Shown: in pieces, positions 46,662-58,421 of the stretch | Layout: the number at the start of each line of letters is the position of its first letter | How positions within the stretch are numbered: position 1 is the first letter of the stretch | Origin: Platynereis dumerilii | Lineage: Eukaryota > Annelida > Polychaeta > Phyllodocida > Nereididae | Direction: 5' to 3' | NCBI GenBank assembly: GCA_026936325.1 | Contig: JAPTHN010000004.1 | Span: 45,969,289 to 46,033,288, forward strand | Length of the DNA: 64,000 bases | Notes under the pieces: generated by a model | What the model saw: the letters and a program-made list of their open reading frames with translations, nothing else | What the model was told of the DNA's origin: nothing | Database searches by the model: none | Program-made: the position numbers and the translations under genes

Positions 46662-48405
46662 CAGTGGCGTAGCTAGTGGGGGGGCAGGGTGGGCAAGTTG
46701 CCCCCCCGACAACCTTTTGGGGAAAAATGGGGAAATGGACAAAAAAATGGGGAAATGGACAAAAAATGGGGAAATTGAGAAAAAATGTGAAATTTGGGAA
46801 AATGAAGGGAAAAATACGGGAAAATGCGGAAGAAAACGAGAAAACGGAGAGGAAAAAGAACAGAAAGGGGCAAAAGACGTATAGGAAATCCTGTTGAAAT
46901 CTTGCAGAAAACATTTGAACTTCGAAGTATGACAACTTGTCCATTAATTGAATTGAACTTTGTCTTTTCATAATTCCGTGCGACGGCCACTTCATTTGCC
47001 ATTTGCGCCACTTCTATTAGGGTTAGAGACTTCTGGTTTAAAGCATTACATGCGCTGTGAAGCGGACTGCAATCCTACCGAGTTTCAGCTTTAAAGTCCC
47101 AATAGAATATTTTTACAGGCAATTTTCGGCAAGCAGGTCTGATTTCTCAAAAATGACTTTGAAATACAAATAAATTTTTATATCAAAATCCATCGCGGTA
47201 GCAAACCTTCTCTTATGCATTTTATTGTTCCTCACAATATTTGGAAATAAATGACAAAGAAATGAGAAATCCTACCTCGCCAATTTTTTTTAGCGCCATG
47301 ATTTATGAAAAAAGTTAAAATTGTCAAAATCAATATTTTTATTCCGAACCCCTTCGAGCGCCCTTTAAACTAAATATATCTCTTTGAAATTGTTATCAGC
47401 TTTTCCCTGAAAGTGTCTTCTTTAATTTCATGCTTCATTGCATAATATGGGATGCATGACCACTGAATGGCAGGGCAAACTTCACAGTAAAAAAGTTAAG
47501 AAAAAAATTGAGTTTTTCAGGATTGCGTGGACTGACTTTCTTGTACATAACCTCAAATATTTTGAAAAAAAGGCTGGTGGCGACCTCTTTTTTTACATAT
47601 CCTTGCTATAAACTATATTTTGGATCATTCTAAACTATTTTTAAGAAATCCTATCTTGGAAAGTTCACGAGTATCGAGCCACCTTAAAAGGCCAATGGCT
47701 TTTTCAAGGATGTCTCTGCCTGCCTTGGTTTTTTATCTGAATATATAGGTCTACAGATTCCATGTTTGATGCATGATTAATGACACAAAGGATTCTTTGT
47801 CATGACAGATCAAGCTCCAGTTTATAAAATTTGCTCCTTTTTATAAAGAAGTTTTGATTTGACCACAGCAACATTAAAAACGCACATCATTTCAAAGTGT
47901 CATGACCTTTAACTGCTGAGGTTTATGGTTTATCTTTAAGTATTAAACTAACCTAACCAAGCTTGTGTATAAACCACTGAACTAAATTTAGACATGAAAC
48001 ATGTGACAGACTTCATGATTTTTTGTTGGGCCAATCTGCATTGATTGATGTAAATTAATGTCAGTGTAGAATTACATGACAATAAATAATAAGTTAGTTA
48101 TTAAGCTGTTTAAAAACATTTGTGTTTTTAATGTTACCAAGTTTCTAAAAGGTGCAATCTATTTATCATATAAAGTTATTTCCTACTTTATATGCTATCA
48201 ACTTTTCTGTTATTTTATAAATTGCTATAACTAGCATCATCATATTCAAAGTCTTTCCAATGTTTTTTATGCTTTATTTGAGATTTCAGTAAAGTTTGTG
48301 AAAAGTTCAAAACCGCATCGAACGTACCCCAAGTTGTCGATAACATTTTGGGGAAATCCAGGGTCATTTGCCCCCCCCCAGAGAAAAATCCTAGCTACGC
48401 CACTG
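46662..48405. mobile_element. Non-autonomous hAT-like element with perfect 8-bp duplication
   Basis: Ends are CAGTGGCGTAGCTAG and CTAGCTACGCCACTG; the flanks are catgaaat at 46654-46661 and 48406-48413. G-run near the left end, C-run near the right end, as in the MITE at 7900-8121. The interior has no transposase. It contains a purine-rich drifted array of ggggaaatggacaaaaaa units (46720-46870) and a truncated TTAA-type MITE. Confidence 0.9.
46930..47683. mobile_element. 5'-truncated copy of the 32794-33584 MITE, nested
   Basis: Follows the UGCG-intron MITE from about gataattccatgcgtcggcc to the right end cacgagtatcgagccacc-ttaa at 47666-47687. The left end and its TTAA are missing. Nested in the hAT-like element. 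Confidence 0.8.
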
Positions 48406-49864
48406 CATGAAATAAATTTCAATAGACTGAAACATCATTTGTTGTTCCTTCAAAAACGCTGAGGTCTATTTTTCACATCTGCTTCTATTTGCAAGACAAA
48501 CACATTAAATTGTTTTAAATGAAGCTTCATACACAACATAAAATTCAACATTAGGTAATATAAACTTTCTTTAAATCAAGTTAAGAAAATTTCAAACTTT
48601 GGTAATTCAAAAGTGAATACTTTGTGAGAGACAATTCAAGCGTTTGGTGTTATCCATCGCTACAATATTTATCCATAGCCATGTCTTCATTGGTATATCG
48701 AGAAGATGATTATGAGCAATTGCAAGAAAACTCCTGTCATACCTTTCTCACATTAGTCATGTGCTTCCCATCAGCTTCCCTGAATTATTAAAGAGTGATC
48801 AATCTGCGAGTAATTACAGTCCTTGTCATATTTACATGGAATCTCAAGTTTTTTTTCTATGCTGTTGAACTGTGATGTCAGAGATGACTCTATTCTAGCA
48901 TTGCAATATATGTAAATTAACTACAAGCTGTGATGTCATTTCAAACTGGGTCAGATTCCCCAGCTTCTAGCCAATGTTGATCCTCCTGAACTGAGCGTCA
49001 CAGTTTCAACACAGTGTCAGAGTAAGAGTTTTATCAGGGATAGCCCCTACAACTACGTCATCACAGCTGGATAGCCAATGGGCTGACCGTAAACTACGTC
49101 ATCACAGTTCAAACATTGATATATTGAAGGAAGCACTACATTTTTGATCCCAATGATTTATCACAGCAATCACCAGTCTAATCCTACCAAATGGCAGCTT
49201 TGTGAGCATTCACAGTAGACAACTGTTATAATCCCCACAGAGTTGTTTGATAAATCTACAAACTTGCTAACTTACAACTTTATACCACTGTTTGCTTTTT
49301 CTGGCCAATCAGAAGGCAGGATTTCGCTCTGATATAATGCATATCACAGCTCATACACCTGACCATGATATTGCATGCTTGGCTGACTACAAGTTGACAA
49401 AATTGAAGGAAACACTGAAACAAAACTGACCAACAAAGGATTAAAACTGAACAACACAGACAGTAAACAAGGAGGAAGATTGTATCAAGTGTAACTGGTC
49501 TCAATAAAAAGGCTATATTCACTCTTTTTTATGAATACCATTATCTGAAATAATGATCAAATTTAAGGTCACTTGATAAAATAGTACATTTGGGATATGT
49601 AAGCTGCAAATAAAATAGCGGAGCAGCAGACCAACAATTTTGGCCCCATTTGGCAAGTTAAAAGAATTATTTTTTCTTCTTAATTCGGGGGCTGCCGCCC
49701 CCGAACCCCTGCTTCTTCTTATTTCGGGGGCTACCGCCCCCGAACCCCTGCTCCTTGCTTTCTGTTATTTTTCAAATGTCTTTCATAATTTAAAAATAAC
49801 ATTTGCTAAGCAACTGTAATAATCAACCTCCCCAAAGTGACCTAGGCTGAGATGGCTGCACTAT

Positions 49865-50035
49865 CGACCTACCTATCTATATATCTATATATCTATCTAT
49901 ATATCTATCTATCTATCTGTCTATCAATCTATCTGTCTATCCATATCTATCTATAAAATTAATCAATGTATTGTGTTATTTCCATCTATCTATCGATCTT
50001 CTATCTATCTTTCCATTTATCTTTCTATCTACAAA
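49865..50035 (+). repeat. (CTAT)n microsatellite
   Basis: Interrupted ctat/atct repeats across the stretch, inside the TA-flanked element. Confidence 0.9.
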
Positions 50036-50221
50036 ATTAATGTATTGCATTATTTCCTGAGAACAAAGAATTCTGACCTGTTGCCTTCAGGGCTGTCTAC
50101 CTTCAAATGAACTGAGGAACATGAATGTGCAACAAATACAATGAAATGTTGTCAAACATGAAGGATTGAAGGCAAACAAAGGGATTTAAATTAATTTGTT
50201 TTGTACTTAGTGGTATAAGTT

Positions 50222-50311
50222 AGATAACACCCTTGTTTGTGACAATATGCAATAATCCTCGGGCTAAAGCCCTCGGATATATTGCATATTGTCACAAACG
50301 AGGGCGTTATC
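50222..50311. repeat. Inner hairpin of the TA-flanked element
   Basis: ataacacccttgtttgtgac ... gcaata pairs with tattgc ... gtcacaaacgagggcgttat over about 31 bp with two mismatches; the loop itself contains cctcgggct / agccctcgg. Confidence 0.75.
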
Positions 50312-52300
50312 TATTACTTGATGGAAGTTGTTATAAACAGAAGGCTTTGACAAGTTGTTTGTAAACACATGGCTTATGTTATGTATATTTGTTCTGGCAG
50401 CCCATTGGCTGAGAGGCTGTGATGTCAAACTTGCATGGGTTTTTCCCAGACCCAATTTTAACTCTGACACTGAGTTGAAACTGTGATGCTCAGTTTGGTG
50501 GATTCGCATTGGTTAGAAGCTGGGGAATCTGACCCAGTTTGAAATGACATCACAGCTTGTAGTTAATTTACATATATTGCAATGCTAGAATAGAGTCATC
50601 TCTGACATCACAGTTCAACACCATAGACAAAAAAAACTTGACATTCAACATAAGTATGACAAGGACTGTAATGACAGAATGCCACAAAGAAGAGTTGGAT
50701 GATGGCACCTTCACGAGATAGTGACTTGCCAAGTTTTGTCATTTGCCACAAGAGAATAGGCCTATGCTTGGTACAGGAGGATAATTTGGCCTTAAAAAAG
50801 AATAAGTCTTAAACTGGTTGTTTTTTTACTTTGTAACATAGCTCATAAAAGTGTAATTAAAATATTGTATAATGTCTCTTTTGTATTTTATTACTTCAGT
50901 AAAATGTGTACGGAATGAATGGGGATTTTGCAATACAGCCTAATTATTATAGATCAGTAATCTTAAGTATTTTCTGGCTAGTAGTTTCATAAAAATTCAG
51001 TATTCAAAAGGAATAATATAATACATTTCTCCATCATGCATCCTGACTTGTATATTTTTCATCCTGAATTGTCAAGCTTAGTCCAACATGCCAGACATTG
51101 ACCACAGCTTGAGAGGAAAGTCAACAATGGACAAGAGAACTATGGGCAGTTTGTTTGAGATTGCCTGTGGCATTGTTTAACACATTTCTTTGAGTTTGAT
51201 CCTTTTTGATCATGGCTGCAAATATTGACTTTGATTGTCGTTCTGCTTCAAAAGTGCCTCTTTGTGCCTCCAAGAGATCAGCTGCTTTTACTGAGAACCT
51301 CTTGAGTTAGAACTTGCCTGGTTTACAATGCTTGATGCTTCATTCTCTCATGATTTCATATTTGTAGACAATGCGACTGAATGTGATTTTTTTCTAGGAC
51401 ATGTTATTCTTATTTGATACAAGTTTTTAAATGTAATTTTTCGGAACTTTTTCCCTATAGAATACAATGTCATGTCCTAGAAAAAATTAAAATTCATTCT
51501 CTGTGAAATCAAATGAAAGAGAACCAGCATATCTTACTGGATATTCTGTCAAGAAATTTGAGTTAATCTACAGCATTAAGATATGGTAATCATTCTGGTG
51601 CACTGAACAGTCTAAACTCATTCATTTGGATAGGTGCATTCATCATGATATAAAGACTTGCAAAAACAAAAAAGCTTCATTTTCACTCTACTTTTTAAGT
51701 AATGTCACTATCAGCATGCCTCGGCGGTCCAACGTCGGCCCAGCGTCAGTCTGATGTCAGCAGCATCGGACCAGCTTCGGGCCGATGTTGGAGGCAGCTG
51801 ATAGGGACGTACGTGAAGCTGTAACCTAGACAGTATATATTCCTTTGAATATTGAGGACTTTCATCATACATTTTCCGAGTTTGTATTACTTTTCCGTAA
51901 GTCAAAAAGGTTTATTCAACCCATGTCGTAAGAGAAAAAGGAATTATATTGGATTTCCTATCAAATGATAAAGGTAGGATGACTGGACGAGCAATGTGGC
52001 AGTGGCCACATTGTAATCAAAATATAATCGAATAACTAAAATATATAGTTTTTTCCATTACAGCTGCCAAACTAAGCAAAGTGACCCCTTCCTGTGGTCT
52101 CCATCCCACAGAGTAAAACTGCGATAAACCTAGCATAGGGTTAGTGGAAGCAATCTTGGCTCAAGCAATAACTAGGGCTATAAAGCGCTCCTGACGGTTT
52201 TAATTAAAGTAACGTTATAGGAGACTAGATGTTGAGGTTAAAACCCCAGATGATTGATTGTTCATCAATGCTGCCTCGCTGCTCTGTCAGACCTACATCA

Positions 52301-53923
52301 TAATTATTTGCTCCCATAAAAGTGGCCAGATTGATATTCTCTTTTCTTTTTCTAGACATGTCCAGAAAGTGCCATGGATCTTCTATGGTGTGCTTCAGAT
52401 TATTTTTCTGGTACAGCTGTTTCAATAAGCGGAATCGAATGCTCCTCCCTCCGCAATCTGAGTGCCCAATCTGCCGAGGCCTCCTAAATTTAGTTATGCT
52501 GCTTAAATTCGGACCATATTCACTTTGAATTATTCAATTTTTTGGCATTATTGGCATCAACAGTATGTTTTAAGAAAAAGAAGCAAATGAAACTGCATAA
52601 TTATAAATAGAGTATTTCTTGCCCAAGTTTCCCTGCATTATATGCCCAAGCTTGATTTACCACCCAACATATTTGTTTTGCCATTACCATGTACGGCCTA
52701 ATGCCATGTTATGACAGTATGTCATTCCTTTTTTATTGGCAATATACAGCATATCTTATTCGGTATGGCCTCTTCTACTAATTGCAATATTACATGTTGC
52801 TACAGCCAGGGAAAAGATCCCTCTCATAAACATGTAGCATGTTGAGGAATACTGCCCTCTCTCTCATTTTTTCAGTGTAACCTTGTGAGTAGCCACAACA
52901 GGCCATACAGGGCTGTGCTTACCCTATCTATCGATATATCCAATTTTATCGCAATCACTTTGATCCATGGACCAGAAATATTCCTGTGTTGTAATCTTGT
53001 TACATTTAAGATGAGCTGGCTCATAAAAGGACAACAAATGTCCAGAACATAGCTCTTAGGTGAATTTCACTTGGAAAAACAAGTAGAAGATGGGATTTTA
53101 GAGGAATTTTTAAAAAAGTCTGTTTTTGCAGTCAGGATTTCATATCGATCAATGGAATTTATGTAAAAAGTGTCAACATATAACATGAGGGGAACTAGTC
53201 ATTTTGCAACAAACCCCATTATAATTGGTTAAGTAGTAGAAAAGTTACAGACGTTCTACTAAAAAAGATCAATTTCGAGAAAAGCCTTTTAAAAAAAACA
53301 TTCCCTTTAGTCTACATATTTCAATGAGTGGGGGAGGCACAAAAGTGACCATATCTCGATAAGTATACAAGATAATTAAGTTCTGTTTGAAACACTGCAT
53401 AGTGCTATGCTTCTGTGATGATATATCAGAAAAAAGAAAACATTTTTGACCTGGGCCGCAAAATGGACCAGTTCATGACGGATGACCTTATAAAAGTCAC
53501 CTGTCGGTATGCTCATGTGAGAGTGCAAACTTGACAACAAATTGTGATAAGCATAAGATTCTCGTGTGAATGTTTGGGTTACCATGAGGAAGGAAGGTAT
53601 GTGCAGGGGCAAAATGCCTACTGTTCTCTTAAAAATCATGCCAGATGGAGACACTTGTTCATGCAAATGCCCTGTGCTACCTCTGGTGGACTGTGCAATT
53701 ATCATATCACCCACCCTTTGGTTGGGTGTGATCACAGGCAGTGTTCACATGCTTTGCCCTTATTCTGTTATATTATACCAAGGTGTATTGCTCAAGCTCC
53801 CCCTATGGGAAAATGACAGTCGTCGTGTGCGGTCATATTTGCGGAAGTTGCCATAAATAGTATTCTTGGGATATCCCATGGCGACCAGGCCTGTTTTGTG
53901 GTGGCTGGGAAACAGGCTATAGT
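52301..53923. other. Gene-free stretch before the Penelope-like element
   Basis: No exon or RNA gene recognised. Frames at 53376-53856 on both strands have no domain and poor coding character. Confidence 0.45.
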
Positions 53924-54240
53924 ATATAACTATGTAAGCTTAATCCTGACCTTTGGAAATCCATAGATGTATAATTTCCTAGCACAAAGGTCTGTATTTT
54001 GGACTCACCAAGAGCTTTCAGCCATGTCTCATGGCCTTCATCAGCTGTCTGAGCATGCTCAGTGGGTCACATGACTGCCCAGGGTCAAGTCATGTGACCC
54101 ACTGAGCATGCTCAGACAGCTGATGAAGGCCATGAGACATGGCTGAAAGCTCTTGGTGAGTCCAAAATACAGACCTTTGTGCTAGGAAATTATACATCTA
54201 TGGATTTCCAAAGGTCAGGATTAAGCGTACATAGTTATAT
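53924..54240. repeat. 317-bp near-perfect palindrome at the element's 5' end
   Basis: Arms 53924-54076 and 54088-54240 are reverse complements with almost no mismatches; the 11-bp spacer is gcccagggtca. The palindrome reaches about 45 bp past the element's terminal-repeat boundary (…attatacatcta) on each side. Confidence 0.95.
54105..54185 (+). ncRNA. Hammerhead-like ribozyme core, 5' copy
   Basis: CTGATGA at 54120-54126, then a stem (ggccatg / catggct, loop aga), then GAAA at 54145-54148 and a short ctc/gag stem leading to GTC at 54160-54162. Hammerhead motifs are known in Penelope-like terminal repeats. The first core, helix II and GAAA are clear; helices I and III are weak here, so activity is uncertain. 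Confidence 0.55.
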
Positions 54241-54685
54241 CTGGAGACAACATGGACGAGACGTCCTCAAAGCGCTCAGATCGTTGGAGAGAACATCCCA
54301 AAAGTTAGCAAGATGGAAAAACAACAGCCATTACAACTGGAAATGTGCAAAGAACAACATAGTGCCCAAGTGCTTCCACCTGAAAAGCCCAGTCCAAGGA
54401 CGATCAGCAGACCGAATTTTGAGGAAAACCGAAAAAAGACTCTTGAATGTAGCGATTGCACAATGTCATTTCACAATCAGGAAATTGAAAGAACAGAAAG
54501 AGCAGATCTACGAAAAACTTTCCCGCGAAGTAAAGAATGAAGAGACGATGTCCGCCATTTGTAAACATGTGACAACCATCCAGGAGAGAGAATTCGACAC
54601 AGCAAAAGACCGACAACAACGCAAATTCCACTATATCAAGATGAAGAACGATAGACAGATGGAAAAAAAGAAGAGAATACGATAG
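54179..54685 (+). pseudogene. Penelope-like element, N-terminal basic region
   Basis: 168 codons rich in Lys, Arg, Glu and Gln, with a coiled-coil-like stretch (KRLLNVAIAQCHFTIRKLKE). It precedes the reverse transcriptase as in other Penelope-like elements, whose N-terminal region is poorly conserved. The start overlaps the right arm of the palindrome. Part of a broken copy. Confidence 0.7.
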
Positions 54686-54708
54686 ACAAAAACCGCTGGG
54701 TTATCAAC

Positions 54709-55485
54709 GTGTCATCATACGATATCAATGAAGCTGAGAGATCGATCCTTTCGAGAGGACTAAATTTCGCGGTGACACCATCAAAACTTCCGGTGGACGA
54801 CTACATCACGGCCACCGAGTTAGCCTGCCAACAATTGAATGACAACACGAAATCAGCAGCTCTACGCAGTGATGTCACTCGAATCCTGTCAAAAAGAAGA
54901 TCGCACAAACAGAACATCACGCCCGAAGAAAGAAAAGCCCTCCAGACCCTCGCACAACAAAGGGACATAAGGATTTTACCGGCAGATAAAGGTAGGGTCA
55001 CGGTTTTAATGAACACTGATGACTATCATAGCAAGCTAAGAGCACTTTTAGATGATAAGGACACTTACGTTAAGTTGAAATCTGACCCCACCAATAAGTT
55101 TAAGGCAAAACTAACAAGACTGTTAAAAGGGTGGAAGGACAACAACAAGCTCACACAATCAGCCTACTACCAACTGTACCCCACTGCAGCAGAAGTCCCT
55201 AAGTTCTATGGATTACCCAAAATCCACAAAGCCAACACCCCACTGAGACCTATCGTCTCTAGCATAGGCAGCATCACCAATGAGTCGGCTAAATTCTTAG
55301 CCAAGATACTGGGACCCCTCGTTGGAAAAACGTCACACCATGTGAAAAACAGTTTGGATTTCGTCAAGAAAATTGAAAACCTGGAAGTTCCACCACCATG
55401 GAAGTTAGTCTCGTTCGACGTCACAGCGCTTTTCACGAGTATACCTATCAGTGAAGCAATTCAAGTGGTAAAGATTATCTTCTAA
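54709..55485 (+). pseudogene. Penelope-like reverse transcriptase, N-terminal part
   Basis: Contains the family signature SRGLNFAVTP near the start, RILPADKGRVTVLM, the finger segment FYGLPKIHK, TPLRPIVSS and the first catalytic motif SFDVTALFTSIPIS (motif A, with Asp). The palm is continued in the next segment. Confidence 0.9.
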
Positions 55486-55490
55486 AGGAT

Positions 55491-56636
55491 TTGTCCTGGA
55501 GACAGAAGACGAGCCTGCAGGCTGAGGATATACTGCAACTGGTAGATTTCTGTCTAAACACCACCTATTTCATTTATCAGAAAGAATTCTTCCAGCAACA
55601 ACAGGGAGCGGCGATGGGTTCACCCATATCGCCCATCATAGCAAATCTATTCATGGAGAAATTTGAACAACATGCCATCAGCACAGCCAAGAACCCGCCA
55701 AAAGTATGGTATAGATATGTGGACGACACGTTCACCATGCTCCACACATACGAGGCAGAAGAATTCACCAACCACTTGAACAGTATCAATCCCAGCATTA
55801 AGTTCACCCATGAGGAGGAAACAGATGGAAAACTCTCGTTTCTGGATGTTCAGGTTCACGTCTTGGAGGATGGCAGCATCAAGACCACTGTGTTCAGGAA
55901 GAGTACGCACACTGATCAGTATTTGAACTTTGAGTCCAACCACCATCTGGAACACAAAAGATCAGTCGTGCGTACCCTCCTGAACAGAGCTGAGAACCTG
56001 GTTTCCCTTGAGGAGGATAAGAAGACCGAACGCCTCCACGTCAAGGCAGCCTTAACATCAAACGATTATGCCCCGTGGATGTTGCACATACCCGCCAAAA
56101 AACAAGAAAAGGACAAGGAAATCAACAAGACGAACCCGGAGAGAAAGAAGTACCCCCCGATCGGCATACCATACATCAAGGGACTTTCGGAACCATTGGA
56201 ACGCACGTTCAAGAAGTACGGAATTAATACTTACCATCAACCGATAAACACTCTACGCAGTCAGCTCGGTCGCCCGAAAGATCATACACCGAAAGAACAG
56301 AAGTCCGGAGTAATATATGAAGTTAAGTGCAAGACATGTTCAAGGTTATATATTGGCGAAACTGCAAGAACTCTGAGTAAAAGACTGGACGAACACAGGA
56401 AAACAACATCATCAGCAATAAACGAACACTGCCAAACCACTGGACATAGTATGGACTGGGAGAACGTTAAAGTACTGGGAAAAGAAGACAATTGGCATCA
56501 AAGGAAGATCAAAGAAGCTATAGCAATCAGGAAGAAGAAAGCATCGCTAAATAGGGACCAAGGCTGGGACCTCCCCCCCATCTTCTGCAACCTCCTGTCA
56601 CATGACTTGACCCTGGGCAGTCATGTGACCCACTGA
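55491..56636 (+). pseudogene. Penelope-like RT palm, C-terminal part, with GIY-YIG endonuclease
   Basis: Motif B as QQGAAMGSPISPIIANL (about residues 39-55), motif C as YRYVDDTF (about 73-80), then KLSFLDVQV. The endonuclease lies at about 280-370: GVIYEVKCKTCSRLYIGETA shows the GIY...YIG pair with a CxxC, followed by RTLSKRLDEH and SAINEHCQTTGH. These residues define the endonuclease-bearing Penelope-like clade. The C-terminal end reads into the terminal repeat. Confidence 0.92.
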
Positions 56637-56716
56637 GCATGCTCAGACAGCTGATGAAGGCCATGAGACATGGCTGAAAGCTCTTGGTGAGTCCAAAATA
56701 CAGACCTTTGTGCTAG
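56636..56716 (+). ncRNA. Hammerhead-like ribozyme core, 3' copy
   Basis: Same motif as the 5' copy: CTGATGA at 56651-56657, GAAA at 56676-56679, in the 3' terminal repeat. A third copy exists in reverse orientation in the left palindrome arm. Confidence 0.55.
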
Positions 56717-56731
56717 GAAATTATACATCTA

Positions 56732-58421
56732 GGTTAGTATGCTCACCAAAGGGCAGAATGAGGTTCCAATTTAATCAAGAGATGGCTCTGTGGTCTCCTA
56801 AATTCTGATTGGCTGTCAAAGGGAATTCCCTTGTGATGTATGCTGATATGGGTGCACACATAGGTAAGATTGGCCAAACAAGGTTTAATGCGAGTCTAAA
56901 TGCAGTGTAGTGGCTGAAAATCATCTCTAAGTGTAGCTGAGAGACTATTATCTCACAGAACCAACAAGAATGTTGTGAAAGGCTGCTCCTTGAGCAATTT
57001 TAATCAATTTTCTATATCTGCACTCCACCAGACGGCACTTGAGCCATACACCTTCCTCTCTATCTCTAGAACTGCTAAGCCATTGTGATCATTCTGCCTG
57101 TGGTGTGTTCAGACACTAACTCGTGTCACCATTGTTACTTTTGGCTTTGTTATGCATGCAGATCTTTCCCAAAATGTCCCAGGAGTAAGGCAAAATAAGG
57201 TCAAGTAAATTTTCGCAGCGCACTTACACCACTTTCACCTCCACCAACACTTTTCATGCCACTCTCGTTGGTGTTCCGTTATCGCAGAAGTAAAGTGTTC
57301 ACCAGTTTATATTTTCAGTCTTTAATAATATTTTTTTAATGTTAATAGAATGCATTATTTACAAACATGAGCTAATAACACAACATATCACTTTGAAATT
57401 TTATTCGGCATTCAATTCTTGACATTAAAATAATAATTACGCAAATTACAATATATATAAATATCTATTTGCATTGACATGCACTCAATTTTTTTGTCTC
57501 TAACACAGCACCACCAAGACCAGAACCAGAAAATAATGTGTATGTGTTATGAATTTTGTGCCTATATATCTTCAATTTTGTTAAATATAGGCCTATAGTT
57601 ACAAATGTTATAATTCTAAGGCACTCAACTGCCAGCAGCGGAGTATACACTACAATTAATTGACAGGCACCATAAATATGCCTGACTCTAAATATCATTA
57701 CTTTATCAATTTTAGTAGCAGCAGGCCTATGATATGACCATGTGTGAAAGTTCCAGACAGAGTTTAGATTTCAATACAAAAAAGTCAATTCAATTGACAC
57801 TAAAACTTTAAAGATGATTCTTACAAACATTCTTCCAGACGATGTAGCTCTCGTAGATAATACAGCGTTATGGTTTTTTAAAATATACTAACCAGATGGC
57901 AAGAACACTAAATTGTGTATGTACGTATATATCTAACAGCGTTGGAGTTTTCGATGCAATATTTTGTTGGCCTCAAGCCCAATACGCAGCCTTGGACTCT
58001 CGAGTACCTTTGGCAAGTGATGCAAGTCTCGACACCTGCCTCAGGAGGCTCATACCTCGGTCTCGGCGATGTCCTGGCCTCAACTACGACACTGTAATCC
58101 AATATGATACCAGCACTGACAGTCCACAAAACATCAGATAATGAAGTGCGTCAGATAGGTTGAGGAGGACACCTCAACATGAAATATATAGAACTAGTTT
58201 ATCAAAATAATATAATAATAGTATCGTATGTAGGCCTATACTTCTTCGCTTCAGGCCATTTTCTATTTTAAACTCTTCGTTTCTTCGGAATTCTTCCTTG
58301 CTCCACTTGGAACGTAAAATCCACCACAGCGGCACAGCTAGCAACCCATGGGTTCTACATTGTATAAACGCTGTTTAAAGCTTTTTTCAGTCAGTAAATA
58401 AAAGGTATAAAAATGTTTAAA
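56732..58421. other. Gene-free stretch; probable 3' flank of the membrane-protein gene
   Basis: No exon seen. An AATAAA on the minus strand near 57400 could be a polyadenylation signal for the gene that ends at 58422, but it is about 1 kb away and unproven. Confidence 0.4.

Larger units (their letters stand above)
48817..50668. mobile_element. TA-flanked element with ~270-bp inverted ends
   Basis: Ends are TA-CAGTCCTTGTCATA and TATGACAAGGACTG-TA. The arms pair for about 270 bp (for example gatgtcagagatgactctat at left and its complement at 50590-50610). Copy P has the empty site at about 44510 (gcgagtaattaatgacag). Inside are two ttcgggggc...gcccccgaa palindromes, a (ctat)n run, and a second hairpin. 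No transposase frame. Confidence 0.85.
48690..52300 (+). repeat. Segmental duplication, copy Q
   Basis: Matches copy P at 44390-45900 in segments. It is split by the transposon at 48817-50668; the two halves match P contiguously across the insertion point. Divergence is clearly higher than within the D duplication, so this is an older event. Confidence 0.7.
53924..56731 (+). mobile_element. Penelope-like retroelement (RT plus GIY-YIG endonuclease)
   Basis: A Penelope-like element: order N-terminal basic region, reverse transcriptase, GIY-YIG endonuclease. The 3' end (about 56600-56731) repeats the right arm of the 5' palindrome in direct orientation, the terminal repeat arrangement typical of this group. 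The reading frame is interrupted in about two places, so the copy looks inactive but fairly young: domains are easy to read. No clear target duplication was found. Confidence 0.93.

Noticed and set aside
46588-47011. 112-135-residue Phe/Pro-rich minus-strand frames
   Set aside because: They arise from the purine-rich simple array inside the hAT-like element.
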